Assembly: GCA_022844275.1 (NCBI GenBank)
Contig: JALHMB010000005.1
Span: 496,001-560,000, forward strand
Length of the DNA stretch: 64,000 nt
Direction: 5' to 3'
DNA from: Hyphomicrobiaceae bacterium
GTDB taxonomy: Bacteria > Pseudomonadota > Alphaproteobacteria > Rhizobiales > Hyphomicrobiaceae
Shown here: one piece after another, positions 35,508 to 46,763 of the stretch
How positions within the stretch are numbered: the stretch's first letter is position 1
Layout: every line of letters starts with the position of its first letter
Made by a program: the position numbers and the translations under genes
Notes under the pieces: model-generated
Told to the model about the DNA's origin: nothing
Seen by the model: the letters and a program-made list of their open reading frames with translations, nothing else
The model's database searches: none

Positions 35508-37112
35508 TCACTTGTCCAGCCAGACTACGTCGAGCTGATTGTTGATGTAGTGGCTCGAGCTGATCTTCCAGCCCTTCATGTAAGAGCGGTGGGGGATGAT
35601 GCGGTACCACCACAGCGAGATTGAGTTGTGCGCCTCTTCGTCGAGCACGATCTTCTCGAACTGACGCATAAGCTTCCGCTGCTCCGCAACATCGGCGGTC
35701 TTGTTCATCTTGTCGTGGATAGCTTCGATCTTGGCGTTCGTGTAGCGGCCGTATTGGTCGCCGGCCTTCGTACCAAGGAACTTGGTCGTATCGGCAAGCG
35801 GGTTCACGACCGACTGGCAGTTGAAGTCGAGTGCGACATCGAAGTTGCCAGAGCGGAGCTGGGCATAGAACGGCCCGGTTGCCTCGGCCTTCTGCGTCAC
35901 CTCGACGCCAATCTGCTTCCACTGATCGATCAGCCACGTACCGACGATCGTGTACGGCTGGTCGACGGCGCGGTTGGCCAGCGTGAACTTGAGGTTCTCC
36001 TGGCCGGCTTCCTTCAGCAGGCGACGGGCTTCGTCGCGCGACTTCTTGATGTCGGGCCCATAGCCGGCCATCTGCTGCAGCTCTTCCTTCGTCGCCGCGA
36101 GCGGGTGGTTCGGGAAGACAATGCCGCCGACGGTCTTGACAATGGCGATCTTGGAGAGAGCCGGTGCTCCGCCCCAGCGGTCGACGGCCAGCGTCAGCGC
36201 ACGGCGCACGCGGGCGTCATCGAAGGGCTTGCGCTCATGGTTGGGCGACGTGATCAGCAGGCAGTTCCAGTCGCTTTCCTGGACAGTGATGTCCTTGCCG
36301 AGTGCGGCAACGAGATCGTCGCGGCTCTTGGGCGGAAGACCACGGAACTCGACTGCGGCCTGATCACCGCGGATGGCCTGGACGCGCAGCGTCTGGGTCT
36401 TCGCGAAGATGGCCTCGAAGCCGTCGAGGTACGGCTGGCCCTTATGATGATAGTTGGGGTTCTTTTTACCCGTGATGCGGGCGCCGGCTTCGCGGACATC
36501 GAAGATGAACGGGCCGGAACCCATCACATTCTGCTCGTACCAGCGCGGATCCGCGTCCAGCTTCGCCTTCGAGTAGATGAAGTGGAACGGTGCGGCGAGC
36601 GCCGGGATGAATGCACCCGAGGGATGCTTGAGCTTGAAGACGATGGTCTTGTCGTCGGGCGACGTGACGCTCTCCACCATCGCCAGCTGAGCGACGCGGG
36701 CGCTCGAAATGCCTTCCTTCGGGAAGATGATGCGCTGGAACGTAGCCAGGACGTCCTTCGCCGTCAGCGGGGAGCCGTCATGGAACTTGAGGCCGTCGCG
36801 GATCTTGAACGTGAATGTCTTGCCGTCGTCCGTCGGCTTCGGCATTTCCGTGCAGATGTCGCACTGGAACTTCTCTGGATTGTCGGGATCCTGCGGATCG
36901 GGACGGATGAGCACGCTGTAGAACGGTGCGATCGGATGAATGAGCGCGAACGTCGTTTCGCGATGTCCGTCGAAGCTCGGCGGTTCGTCGGGAACGACGA
37001 ACTTGAGAATGCCACCACTCTTTGGCGTCTGAGCGACGGCAGGGGCAGCCAGACCGCCAACAGCAAATGCCGCTGCTAGCGGGAGTGCCAGAATGTTTGT
37101 CTTCCACTTCAT
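35508..37112 (-). CDS. ABC transporter substrate-binding protein, family 5 (peptide type)
   Basis: A 534-residue periplasmic solute-binding protein. It has a signal peptide (MKWKTNILALPLAAAFAVGG, cleavage near AVAQT) without a lipobox Cys, and the SBP_bac_5 fold with KFVVPDEPPSFDGHRE, GKTFTFKIRDGLKFHDGSPLTAKD and a C-terminal NPLADTTKFLGTKAGDQYGRY stretch. ATG 37112 was chosen because GAGGAGG is 7 nt upstream; the frame extends to 37181 without support. Ligand specificity cannot be read. The context (gsi-like order, ggt next door) suggests glutathione or gamma-glutamyl peptides. Confidence 0.93.
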   Translation of the reverse strand: MKWKTNILALPLAAAFAVGGLAAPAVAQTPKSGGILKFVVPDEPPSFDGHRETTFALIHPIAPFYSVLIRPDPQDPDNPEKFQCDICTEMPKPTDDGKTFTFKIRDGLKFHDGSPLTAKDVLATFQRIIFPKEGISSARVAQLAMVESVTSPDDKTIVFKLKHPSGAFIPALAAPFHFIYSKAKLDADPRWYEQNVMGSGPFIFDVREAGARITGKKNPNYHHKGQPYLDGFEAIFAKTQTLRVQAIRGDQAAVEFRGLPPKSRDDLVAALGKDITVQESDWNCLLITSPNHERKPFDDARVRRALTLAVDRWGGAPALSKIAIVKTVGGIVFPNHPLAATKEELQQMAGYGPDIKKSRDEARRLLKEAGQENLKFTLANRAVDQPYTIVGTWLIDQWKQIGVEVTQKAEATGPFYAQLRSGNFDVALDFNCQSVVNPLADTTKFLGTKAGDQYGRYTNAKIEAIHDKMNKTADVAEQRKLMRQFEKIVLDEEAHNSISLWWYRIIPHRSYMKGWKISSSHYINNQLDVVWLDK

Positions 37113-37231
37113 TCCCAGTCCTCCTCGGTAAACCTTTAAGTCAGGCTTCCATTCTTCTGTTTCTTCACTTGCGTCACGCATTTCGTCCGCTTGGGCACGC
37201 CGTCACCGGCGAACATCCCATCGCGCACGCA

Positions 37232-39301
<2,070 letters not shown>

Positions 39302-39461
39302 ACCAACCTCCCTGATACATCCTCGGCAGCTCGCTCGCTGACTGCCGTTTGCGGATGTGGCCTACACATCATCCATTCAGATACATTGAGGTCTTTTCGC
39401 AGGGAATGCAACCCGTTGTCCAGACATTTGGCCGGATGGTTTAGACGGTGCAGATACGCTG

Positions 39462-39491
39462 CAGCGCACCCTCTTTCGGGAGGGTGCGCTG
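39462..39491. terminator. Hairpin downstream of fhs
   Basis: A perfect 12-bp stem CAGCGCACCCTC/GAGGGTGCGCTG (39462-39473 with 39480-39491) with a 6-nt loop, 49 nt past the fhs stop. No T run follows on the minus strand, so it may be a factor-assisted terminator or an mRNA 3' end stabiliser. Confidence 0.6.
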
Positions 39492-39539
39492 ACGAATACT
39501 TTGACCGCTTTTTGTGACAGTGCCGGAGACGTCGACGGG

Positions 39540-41216
39540 CTAGAAAAGTCCCTCGATCTGTCCCGCATCATTGAAACGGATCGTCTCAGAAGCTGGAACC
39601 TTCGGCAGCCCGGGCATGGTCATGATCTCACCGCAGATTGCGACGATGAACCCGGCACCGGCGGAGAGCCGCACCTCGCGGATCGGCACGACGTGGTCGA
39701 CCGGCGCGCCGCGCAGGTTGGGATCTGTCGTGAACGAGTACTGGGTCTTGGCCACGCAGATCGGCAGATTGCCGTAGCCCATGTCTTCCCAGGTCTTGAG
39801 CTGATCGCGCACGCTTTTGTCCGCCGAGACGCTGCCGGCGCGGTAGATCTTCTTCGCGATCGTCTCGACCTTCTGGAAAAGGCCCAGCTCGTCCGGATAG
39901 AGCGGTGCAAACTTCGAGGAGCCGCTGTCAGCGATCTCGACGACGCGGCGCGCGAGCGCCTCAATGCCCTTTGAGCCCTGCGCCCAGTGCTTGCACAGGA
40001 AGGCCTCCGAGCCTTGTGACTTGGCGAACTCCTGCACGACGGCGATCTCGGCGTCCGTATCCGAGATGAAATGATTGATGGCGACGACGGCGGGAACGCC
40101 GAAGCTCTTCACGTTCTCGATATGCCGACCGAGATTGGCGAGGCCCTTCTTCACGGCCTCGATGTTCTCGGCGCCGAGATCCTCGCGCTTGACGCCGCCG
40201 TTCATCTTGAGCGCGCGGACGGTCGCGACGATCACGGCGGCTGCCGGCGTAAGCCCGGCCTTGCGGCACTTGATGTCGAAGAACTTCTCAGCTCCGAGAT
40301 CGGCGCCGAAGCCCGCTTCCGTGACGACGTAGTCCGCGAGCTTCAACGCGGTCTTCGTCGCGACGACCGAATTGCAGCCGTGCGCGATGTTGGCGAAGGG
40401 ACCGCCGTGAATGAACGCCGGGTTGTTCTCGAGCGTCTGCACGAGGTTCGGCTGCATGGCCTGCGCGAGCAGCACCGTCATGGCGCCATTGGCCTTGATG
40501 TCGCGTGCGTAGACAGGTGTGCGGTCGCGGCGATAGGCGATGATGATATCGCCGAGGCGCTTCTCGAGATCGGCAAGGTCGCTCGCGAGGCAGAGGATCG
40601 CCATGACTTCGGAGGCGACCGTGATATCGAAGCCCGCCTCACGCGGGAAGCCGTTGGCGACGCCGCCGAGCGAGCAGACGATTTCGCGCAGGGCCCGGTC
40701 GTTCATATCCATGACGCGGCGCCAGACGACGCGGCGCGTGTCGATGTTCTGGGAATTACCCCAATAGATATGATTGTCGATCAGCGCCGAGAGCAGATTG
40801 TGCGCGCTTGTGATCGCGTGGAAGTCGCCAGTGAAGTGGAGGTTGATGTCCTCCATGGGCACGACCTGGGAATAACCACCGCCGGCCGCGCCGCCTTTCA
40901 TGCCGAAGCAAGGGCCGAGCGATGGTTCGCGCAGGCAGATCGCGGCCTTCTTCCCGATCGCATTGAGGCCATCGCCGAGGCCGACGGTCGTCGTAGTCTT
41001 GCCTTCGCCCGCCGGTGTTGGGTTGATCGCGGTGACGAGGATGAGTTTGCCGCTTTTCTTGCTCTCCAGCGACTTGATGAATTCCGCAGACACCTTCGCC
41101 TTGTCGTGGCCGAAGGGAAGTAGATGCTCGCTGCCGATGCCTAAGCCAGCGCCGATCTGCTGGATGGGCTTCTTCTTCGCTTCGCGTGCAATTTCGATGT
41201 CGGATTTTACGGCCAT
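39540..41216 (-). CDS. fhs: Formate-tetrahydrofolate ligase
   Basis: Fhs condenses formate, ATP and THF into 10-formyl-THF. The 558-residue protein has the usual length, with the P-loop TPAGEGKTT (67-75), then [33 protein letters not shown] and the C-terminal [20 protein letters not shown]. It is the last gene of the minus-strand run from oxc. Formate released from formyl-CoA by the oxalate pathway is the likely substrate. A 290-bp gap with two palindromic elements lies between it and the hydrolase-like gene, so it may have its own promoter. Confidence 0.96.
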   Translation of the reverse strand: MAVKSDIEIAREAKKKPIQQIGAGLGIGSEHLLPFGHDKAKVSAEFIKSLESKKSGKLILVTAINPTPAGEGKTTTTVGLGDGLNAIGKKAAICLREPSLGPCFGMKGGAAGGGYSQVVPMEDINLHFTGDFHAITSAHNLLSALIDNHIYWGNSQNIDTRRVVWRRVMDMNDRALREIVCSLGGVANGFPREAGFDITVASEVMAILCLASDLADLEKRLGDIIIAYRRDRTPVYARDIKANGAMTVLLAQAMQPNLVQTLENNPAFIHGGPFANIAHGCNSVVATKTALKLADYVVTEAGFGADLGAEKFFDIKCRKAGLTPAAAVIVATVRALKMNGGVKREDLGAENIEAVKKGLANLGRHIENVKSFGVPAVVAINHFISDTDAEIAVVQEFAKSQGSEAFLCKHWAQGSKGIEALARRVVEIADSGSSKFAPLYPDELGLFQKVETIAKKIYRAGSVSADKSVRDQLKTWEDMGYGNLPICVAKTQYSFTTDPNLRGAPVDHVVPIREVRLSAGAGFIVAICGEIMTMPGLPKVPASETIRFNDAGQIEGLF

Positions 41217-41297
41217 GGATGGTCTCCAGCGGATGGGCGTTGCGGGCGTGCGCTCAGATCGAGCTCTGTGAGCCGAGGCGCGTCTCTCATGTGTCGC

Positions 41298-41374
41298 CTA
41301 AAGCGTCGGACCTTGAATGCGACCTGCACGTGGGCTGGGCTCGAAGTCGCATTCAAGGTCCAAAGGCGCTTTAG
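41298..41374. repeat. Palindromic REP-like element, copy A
   Basis: The core arms GGACCTTGAATGCGAC (41308-41323) and GTCGCATTCAAGGTCC (41346-41361) are a perfect 16-bp inverted repeat. Outer arms CTAAAGCG (41298) and CGCTTTAG (ending 41374) also pair. Internal loops of 2 and 5 nt separate inner and outer stems, and the hairpin loop is 22 nt. It lies between the formyl-THF hydrolase-like gene and fhs. Confidence 0.85.
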
Positions 41375-41386
41375 AGTCATTGTGTT

Positions 41387-41462
41387 CTAAAGCAACTTTG
41401 GACTTAAAATTCACTCCCCGCCTAGGCCCGGACTCAGGTGAATTTCAAGTCCGTTGCTTTAG
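41387..41462. repeat. Palindromic REP-like element, diverged copy B
   Basis: The left arm 41387-41414 and right arm 41438-41462 pair through CTAAAGCAAC/GTTGCTTTAG, GGACTT/AAGTCC and AATTCAC/GTGAATT, with a TTT bulge and one mismatch. It has the same CTAAAGC ends, the same TTTGGAC motif and the same size as copy A, 12 bp away, so both belong to one family. Confidence 0.8.
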
Positions 41463-41507
41463 CCGGCGGACGCGAGACTCTGCCGCGGCCGTCGGCGCGC
41501 TGTGAAC

Positions 41508-42443
41508 TCAGGCGGGTGCCTTGGGCTGAGGGGGCGCGCAGACATCGCCGACCACGAGGCCGACGGACTTCGCCCACTCGGCAGCGCTGATCTTCTTCGT
41601 TTCGGGTGTCTTGATGCGCTTCGCGAGGATCGCGCCGCCGTTGCCGGCGATGGTGATCCCTTCATCGGAGATCGCGAGCACCTCACCGGGCTTGCCGCTG
41701 CCACTCGTGCGCGCGGCATCGAATATATCGAGCTTGGCGCCCTTGAGCGTTGTCCAGGCGCCGGGTGCGGGGTTCGCCGCGCGAATGATGTTGTAGTTCT
41801 CGGCGACCGGCTTCGACCAATCGAGCTCGGCGATGTCCTTCTTGAACCAGCTCTCGTAGGAGCCGGCGGTGAGGTTCTGCTTGTGCTTGAGGATGACGCC
41901 CGCCTTCACGAGATCGAGGCCCTCCATCATGGCGTCGACGCCCATTGGGAAGAGCTTCTTGAAGTACACATCGCCGAGGGTCTCGTCGGGGCCGACCTCG
42001 ACGGACTTCTGGATCAGGATGGGGCCTTCGTCCAAGCCCTCGTCGGGCCAGAAGATGGTAAGGCCCGTGCGCGTCTTGCCCATGGCGATCGGCCAGTTGA
42101 TGGACGACGGCCCGCGGTGCGCCGGCAGCAGCGAGGGATGGTACTGAAAAGTGCCAAGCCGCGGCGCGTCGAGCACCGGCTGCGGGATGAACAGCAGGAC
42201 GTAGGCCATGAGGCAGACGTCCGCATTGAATGACTTCATGAGCTCGAGCGCTTCCGGCGTCTTCCAGCTCTTCGGCTGATGAACGGGAAGGCCCTTCTCC
42301 GCGGCGAATACCTTGAGCGGATCCTCAGGGCGGCCGGCCTTGTCCGGCGCGCAGCACACTGCCACGACATTCTCGCCGCGCTCGAGAAGTTTCTCGAGCA
42401 CGGCCTTACCAAAGGCCTCTTGGCCATGGACAACGATACGCAT
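41508..42443 (-). CDS. 10-formyltetrahydrofolate hydrolase/formyltransferase-domain protein (ALDH1L1 N-terminal type)
   Basis: A 311-residue formyltransferase-fold protein that resembles the N-terminal hydrolase domain of 10-formyl-THF dehydrogenase more than bacterial Fmt or PurN. Shared features include GQEAFGKAVLEKL, YHPSLLPAHRGPSSINW, and TIFWPDEGLDEGPILIQK. The catalytic His102 and Asp138 are present, but the Asn two residues before the His in Fmt/PurN is Gln100 here. It lies between frc and fhs. A role in removing or moving the formyl group of 10-formyl-THF is inferred. ATG 42443 is the N-terminus expected for the fold; GGGAGAG is about 11 nt upstream. Confidence 0.82.
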   Translation of the reverse strand: MRIVVHGQEAFGKAVLEKLLERGENVVAVCCAPDKAGRPEDPLKVFAAEKGLPVHQPKSWKTPEALELMKSFNADVCLMAYVLLFIPQPVLDAPRLGTFQYHPSLLPAHRGPSSINWPIAMGKTRTGLTIFWPDEGLDEGPILIQKSVEVGPDETLGDVYFKKLFPMGVDAMMEGLDLVKAGVILKHKQNLTAGSYESWFKKDIAELDWSKPVAENYNIIRAANPAPGAWTTLKGAKLDIFDAARTSGSGKPGEVLAISDEGITIAGNGGAILAKRIKTPETKKISAAEWAKSVGLVVGDVCAPPQPKAPA

Positions 42444-42535
42444 CGCTTGCTGTCTCTCCCTGGTCCCCGCATTGCCATTGCCTAGCATGCGAGTTTCATT
42501 CTCGATTTGAACGCACGCGACAGAAAATGACCCCG

Positions 42536-43813
42536 TTATTCCGCCGCAACGCGCTTCGGCGGTGGTTCGGTCGCGCCGGATGCCTTGATCGAGGCGACCT
42601 CATCCACTGAGTAACCGAGCACGTCACGTAGCACTTCCTCGGTGTGCTCGCCGAGCAGCGGCGAGCGTTTCACGTCGGCCGGCGAGTCCGACAGCTTGAT
42701 CGGGTTGCCGACCGAGAGATACTTGCCGCGCTTGGGATGATCGACCTCGACGACCGTCCCCGTCGCGCGCAGCGACTGGTCCTCGGCAAGTTCTTTCATC
42801 GAGAGGATCGGCCCGCACGGGATGTCGAACTCATTGAGGATGTCCATGGCCTCGAACTTGGTCTTGGTCGATGTCCAGTCCTCGATGCGGCCAAAGATCT
42901 GATTGAGCCGCGGCAGTCGCGCCTTCGGCGTCGCGAAGTCCGGATCGGTCTTCCAGCCAGGTTCGCCGATCACATCGCAGATCTTCTCCCAAACCGGCGC
43001 CTGCGTGATGAAGTAGATGTAGGCGTCGGGGTCGTTCTCCCAGCCCTTGCACTTGAGGATGCGGCCGGGCTGACCGCCGCCCGAGTCATTGCCGGCGCGC
43101 GGCACTGCGGCACCGAAGGGCACGCCTTCGCCGAACTGGCTGTACTCGGTGAGCGGGCCGTGAGCGAGGCGCTGCTGGTCGCGCAGCTTCACGCGGCAGA
43201 GATTGAGCACACCGTCCTGCATGGCACAGGTCACGCGCTGCCCCTTGCCCGAATGCGTGCGCTGATAGAGTGCCGTCACGATGCCGAGGGCGAGGTGGAG
43301 GCCCGTGCCGCTGTCGCCGATCTGCGCGCCCGTCACGAGCGGCAGGCCTTCGCGGAAGCCGGTCGTCGAGGCGGCGCCGCCCGTGCACTGCGCGACGTTC
43401 TCGTAGACCTTGCAGTCCTCATAAGGCCCCGGACCGAAACCCTTGATCGAGGCGACGATCATGCGCGGGTTCAGCTGATGAATGGTCTCCCAGGGGAAGC
43501 CCATGCGGTCGAGCACGCCAGGGCCGAAATTCTCGACCAGTACATCGCATGTCTTGATCAGGCGCTCGAGCACTTCCTTGCCCGTCTTGTTCTTGGTGTC
43601 GAGCGTGATCGAGCGCTTGTTGTGGTTCAGCATCGTGAAATAGAGGCTGTCCGCGTTCGGCACGTCCATGAGCTGGCCGCGCGTGATGTCGCCGGTGCCG
43701 GGACGTTCGACCTTGATCACGTCGGCCCCGAACCACGCGAGAAGCTGGGTGCACGTCGGTCCGGATTGAACGTGCGTGAAGTCGAGAATACGGACGCCTG
43801 CGAGCGCTTTCAT
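42536..43813 (-). CDS. frc: Formyl-CoA:oxalate CoA-transferase
   Basis: Transfers CoA from formyl-CoA to oxalate, producing the oxalyl-CoA used by Oxc. The 425-residue class III CoA-transferase has Gln16 (THVQSGPT), the catalytic Asp167 in AQIGDSGTG (D169 in Oxalobacter Frc) and the flexible glycine loop GGGQPGR at 245-251. Identity is strengthened by oxc lying 14 nt upstream in the same direction. The product acts with Oxc in a cycle that regenerates formyl-CoA and releases formate and CO2. Confidence 0.94.
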   Translation of the reverse strand: MKALAGVRILDFTHVQSGPTCTQLLAWFGADVIKVERPGTGDITRGQLMDVPNADSLYFTMLNHNKRSITLDTKNKTGKEVLERLIKTCDVLVENFGPGVLDRMGFPWETIHQLNPRMIVASIKGFGPGPYEDCKVYENVAQCTGGAASTTGFREGLPLVTGAQIGDSGTGLHLALGIVTALYQRTHSGKGQRVTCAMQDGVLNLCRVKLRDQQRLAHGPLTEYSQFGEGVPFGAAVPRAGNDSGGGQPGRILKCKGWENDPDAYIYFITQAPVWEKICDVIGEPGWKTDPDFATPKARLPRLNQIFGRIEDWTSTKTKFEAMDILNEFDIPCGPILSMKELAEDQSLRATGTVVEVDHPKRGKYLSVGNPIKLSDSPADVKRSPLLGEHTEEVLRDVLGYSVDEVASIKASGATEPPPKRVAAE

Positions 43814-43827
43814 GAATGCTCTCTCCC

Positions 43828-45564
43828 TTACTTCTTCTTCAATGCGCTTTGCGGATTCAGATTGCCGATGCGGCCGCTTTCGCTGCCGGCAGCGGGGTCG
43901 ATAACTGCGTTGATGAGTGTGGGCTTGCCCGAGTCCATCGCGGCATTCACTGCGCGCCTGAGTTCATCCGGCGAGGTTGCGTTAACGCCGACGCCGCCGA
44001 AGGCTTCCATCATGCGGTCGTAGCGCGAACCCTTGACGAACACCGTCGTTGCCGGGTCGTCGCCCGCCTTGTTGACGTCGGTGCCGCGATAGATGCCGTC
44101 ATTGTTGAAGATGACGATGCAGACCGGCAGCTTGTACCGGCAGATGGTCTCGATCTCCATGCCGGAGAAGCCGAAGGCGCTGTCGCCTTCGACGGCCAGC
44201 ACGGGCTTGCCGGTCTCGATGGCCGCGGCGATGGCATAGCCCATGCCGATGCCCATGACGCCCCAGGTGCCGACGTCGATGCGCTTTCTCGGCTGGTAGA
44301 TGTCGATGATGCCGCGCGCGAGATCGAGCGTGTTGGCACCCTCGTTCACAAGGATCGCGTCGGGGCGCTCCTTGATGACGGTGCGCAGCACGCCGAGCGC
44401 GCCGTGGTAGTCCATCGGCGAGTTGTTGTTCATCAGGCGCGGCGCCATCTTCGCGATGTTCTCGTCGCGCTTTTTGGCGACAGCGCCCGTCCAGTCCGCA
44501 GGAGGCACGGGCCACTTCGTATCCATGCCGTCGAGCAGCGCCTGAACGCAGGAGCCGATGTCGCCGACGACCGGTGCGACGATCTCGATGTTCGAGTCCA
44601 TCTCACGCGGCTCGATATCGATCTGGATGAACTTCTTCGGCGCGTCGCCCCACGTCTTGCCTTTGCCGTGCGAGAGCAGCCAGTTGAGCCGAGCGCCGAT
44701 CAGCATCACGACATCGCTGTCCTTGAGCACGGTCGAGCGCGCAGCACCCGCGCAGAGCGGATGCGTGTCGGGCAACAGACCCTTACCCATGCTCATGGGC
44801 AGGAAGGGAACGCCGCTCTTCTCGACGAACGAGCGGATCGCGTCGTCGGCCTGAGCATAAGCTGCGCCCTTGCCGAGAATGATGAGGGGCTTCTTCGCGC
44901 TTTTCAGAACATCGAGCGCACGCTTCACGGCGTCGGGGGCCGGGATCTGCGCCGGTGCCGGGTCGATGACCTTCACGAGCGATTTGCGGCCCGCTTCGGC
45001 ATTCATGACCTGGCCGAAGAGCTTTGCCGGCAGATCGAGATACACACCGCCGGGGCGGCCCGAGACGGCCGAGCGGATTGCGCGCGCAATACCAATGCCG
45101 ATGTCTTGCGCGTGTAGCACGCGGTACGCCGCCTTGCAGAGCGGCTTCGCGATCGCAAGCTGATCCATCTCCTCGTAGTCGCCCTGCTGCAGGTCGACGA
45201 TCTCGCGTTCGGACGAGCCCGAGATCAGGATCATCGGGAAGCAGTTCGTCGTGGCGTGTGCGAGTGCAGTGAGGCCGTTGAGAAAGCCCGGTGCTGACAC
45301 CGTGAGACAGATGCCCGGCTTCTTCGTGAGGAAGCCGGCGATCGACGCCGCATATCCGGCATTCTGCTCGTGTCGGAACGAGATGACGCGAATGCCCGCG
45401 GCCTGCGCCATGCGGCCGAAATCCGTGATCGGGATGCCGGGCACGCCGTAGATCGTGTCGAGGCTGTTTAGCTTCAGCGCATCGATGATGAGGTTGAAGC
45501 CGTCAGTGAGCTCCTGCTCGCCGGCTCCCGTCGCCGTCTCAGCGTTCTGGGCTGTTGCTGACAT
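43828..45564 (-). CDS. oxc: Oxalyl-CoA decarboxylase
   Basis: A 578-residue ThDP enzyme that decarboxylates oxalyl-CoA to formyl-CoA and CO2. It has the catalytic Glu66 ([13 protein letters not shown]), a ThDP/Mg site with the Oxc-specific GDS (460-462) in place of GDG and NN at 487-488, and the C-terminal [11 protein letters not shown] tail that covers the CoA substrate in characterised Oxc. I chose ATG 45564 with GGAAGGGAAAC just upstream; the frame upstream to 45618 lacks support. It is followed by frc and preceded by its probable GntR regulator. Confidence 0.95.
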   Translation of the reverse strand: MSATAQNAETATGAGEQELTDGFNLIIDALKLNSLDTIYGVPGIPITDFGRMAQAAGIRVISFRHEQNAGYAASIAGFLTKKPGICLTVSAPGFLNGLTALAHATTNCFPMILISGSSEREIVDLQQGDYEEMDQLAIAKPLCKAAYRVLHAQDIGIGIARAIRSAVSGRPGGVYLDLPAKLFGQVMNAEAGRKSLVKVIDPAPAQIPAPDAVKRALDVLKSAKKPLIILGKGAAYAQADDAIRSFVEKSGVPFLPMSMGKGLLPDTHPLCAGAARSTVLKDSDVVMLIGARLNWLLSHGKGKTWGDAPKKFIQIDIEPREMDSNIEIVAPVVGDIGSCVQALLDGMDTKWPVPPADWTGAVAKKRDENIAKMAPRLMNNNSPMDYHGALGVLRTVIKERPDAILVNEGANTLDLARGIIDIYQPRKRIDVGTWGVMGIGMGYAIAAAIETGKPVLAVEGDSAFGFSGMEIETICRYKLPVCIVIFNNDGIYRGTDVNKAGDDPATTVFVKGSRYDRMMEAFGGVGVNATSPDELRRAVNAAMDSGKPTLINAVIDPAAGSESGRIGNLNPQSALKKK

Positions 45565-45630
45565 TATGTTTCCCTTCCCACGCAGTTGTGTTCTCGTTGA
45601 TGTGTCCGGCCGCCTCACCCATCGCCGGCG

Positions 45631-46317
45631 TCAGTCGATCTTGACGAACCGCTCCACATGATCGCGCAGCTTCAATGTGTGCTCACGTACGAGGCGCTCC
45701 GCCCGCTCGGTATCGCGGGCTTCGAGCGCCGCGACGATCTCCTTGTGATCGACGATCGAGCGCCGCGCACGATCATCCTCGAAGATCGTGCGCTGGCGAA
45801 TGGCCCGGACATGGAAGAACAGAGCTTCCGACATCTCGGCGATCAGACCGCATTTTCCGAGCTTGATGATCGCCTGATGAAAGAGGATGTTGGCGTCGGA
45901 ATACTCGCCCATCTTTGCCGCGACCTTGTCGGTCGAGAAGGTGTCGACGAGATCGTGCAGACTCGCGAGCTCTTCGTCGCTCGCTTCCTTCGTTGCAAGG
46001 CGTGCGGCCATGCTCTCGAGCGCGGCCCACACGGTGATCATCTCGAGGATCTCGGCCTTGGTGCGACGGACGATGAAAATGCCCTTGCGCGGTACGATGC
46101 GCACGAGGCCCTCGGAGTCCAGCTGCGCAAGCGCTTCCCTCAGCGGGGTGCGCGAGACGCCGAAGCGAGCGGATAGATCGCGCTCGTCGAGCTTGAGTTC
46201 GGCGTTGTCGTCATAGATGTTCATCTGCATGATCGCAGACTTGAGCGCTGTGTACGCCTTGGCCTTGAGGCTCAGGCTCTCGACGATCGGAGCAATTCGG
46301 ATTTGAGTATCTGACAA
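45631..46317 (-). CDS. GntR-family regulator, FCD subfamily (FadR C-terminal domain)
   Basis: A 228-residue regulator. N-terminal winged helix (about 18-82) with LKLDERDLSARFGVSRTPLREALAQLDSEGLV; C-terminal all-helical FCD ligand domain (about 90-220) with the metal-binding Asp/His pattern in SDANILFHQAIIK and IVDHKEIVAALEARDTERAE. It begins at TTG 46317, supported by GAGG 6 nt upstream. It is the first gene of the oxc run and is divergent from tctA. TGGTATACCA sites in the gap fit the FCD consensus and suggest control of both arms, with oxalate or a derivative as effector (inference). Confidence 0.93.
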   Translation of the reverse strand: MSDTQIRIAPIVESLSLKAKAYTALKSAIMQMNIYDDNAELKLDERDLSARFGVSRTPLREALAQLDSEGLVRIVPRKGIFIVRRTKAEILEMITVWAALESMAARLATKEASDEELASLHDLVDTFSTDKVAAKMGEYSDANILFHQAIIKLGKCGLIAEMSEALFFHVRAIRQRTIFEDDRARRSIVDHKEIVAALEARDTERAERLVREHTLKLRDHVERFVKID

Positions 46318-46358
46318 GGCTCACCTCGGTGGCGGTTAGGCCGGGCGGCTGTGGTTCT

Positions 46359-46368
46359 TGGTATACCA
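46359..46368. promoter_or_regulatory. GntR/FCD operator, proximal
   Basis: Perfect palindrome TGGTATACCA, 41 nt upstream of the GntR start codon. It matches the T-N-G-T-A-T-A-C-N-A pattern known for FCD-type GntR regulators. Position suits autoregulation and control of oxc. Confidence 0.7.
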
Positions 46369-46601
46369 TAGAGCGGCAAGCGCCGTGAGTTCAAGCCCCT
46401 TATGGTGCACGTGCGTACGATTTGCACGACGGCGCGCCGAAATCATGTGTCGACCGAATTGCTGCAGTGCGCAAGAAACGCCGATGGCATCGGCATTAGT
46501 TGCTATTCTAAAGTTTGGCTAGCTCGCGTGACGATCTCGTCAGTCGTCGTCTCGCTGCGCCTGCGTAGCAGCTTCTTGTCACGTCGCTTAGAAGGGGTAT
46601 A

Positions 46602-46611
46602 TGGTATGCCA
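46602..46611. promoter_or_regulatory. GntR/FCD operator, distal
   Basis: TGGTATGCCA, one base from the proximal palindrome, about 150 nt upstream of tctA. Probably the site for control of the transporter arm. Confidence 0.55.
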
Positions 46612-46763
46612 AACTGATACATCACCGAACTGCAAAACCGGACTTAACCGGCTTCGGCGATGGGCTCGCAACGACGGGCAGGGCGGGGTACGAGGCACGA
46701 GGGTCTGAGGCCCAAGCACCTTCTTCCCCGCACCAGGGCGGAACGCTGGCCTGCGGAGGGAAT

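Larger units (their letters stand above)
46318..46763. promoter_or_regulatory. Divergent control region between the oxc arm and the tct arm
   Basis: About 445 bases between the GntR and tctA starts with no convincing gene. It holds two GntR-type operators (46359 and 46602, listed separately) and should hold promoters for both arms. A 71-codon plus-strand frame here (46402-46617) lacks family resemblance and a ribosome site. Confidence 0.65.

Noticed and set aside
35628-37079. 483-codon plus-strand frame opposite the binding-protein gene
   Set aside because: Antisense of a well-supported gene with signal peptide and family motifs.
46402-46617. 71-codon frame in the GntR-tctA gap
   Set aside because: No ribosome site or family; it overlaps one of the predicted operators.
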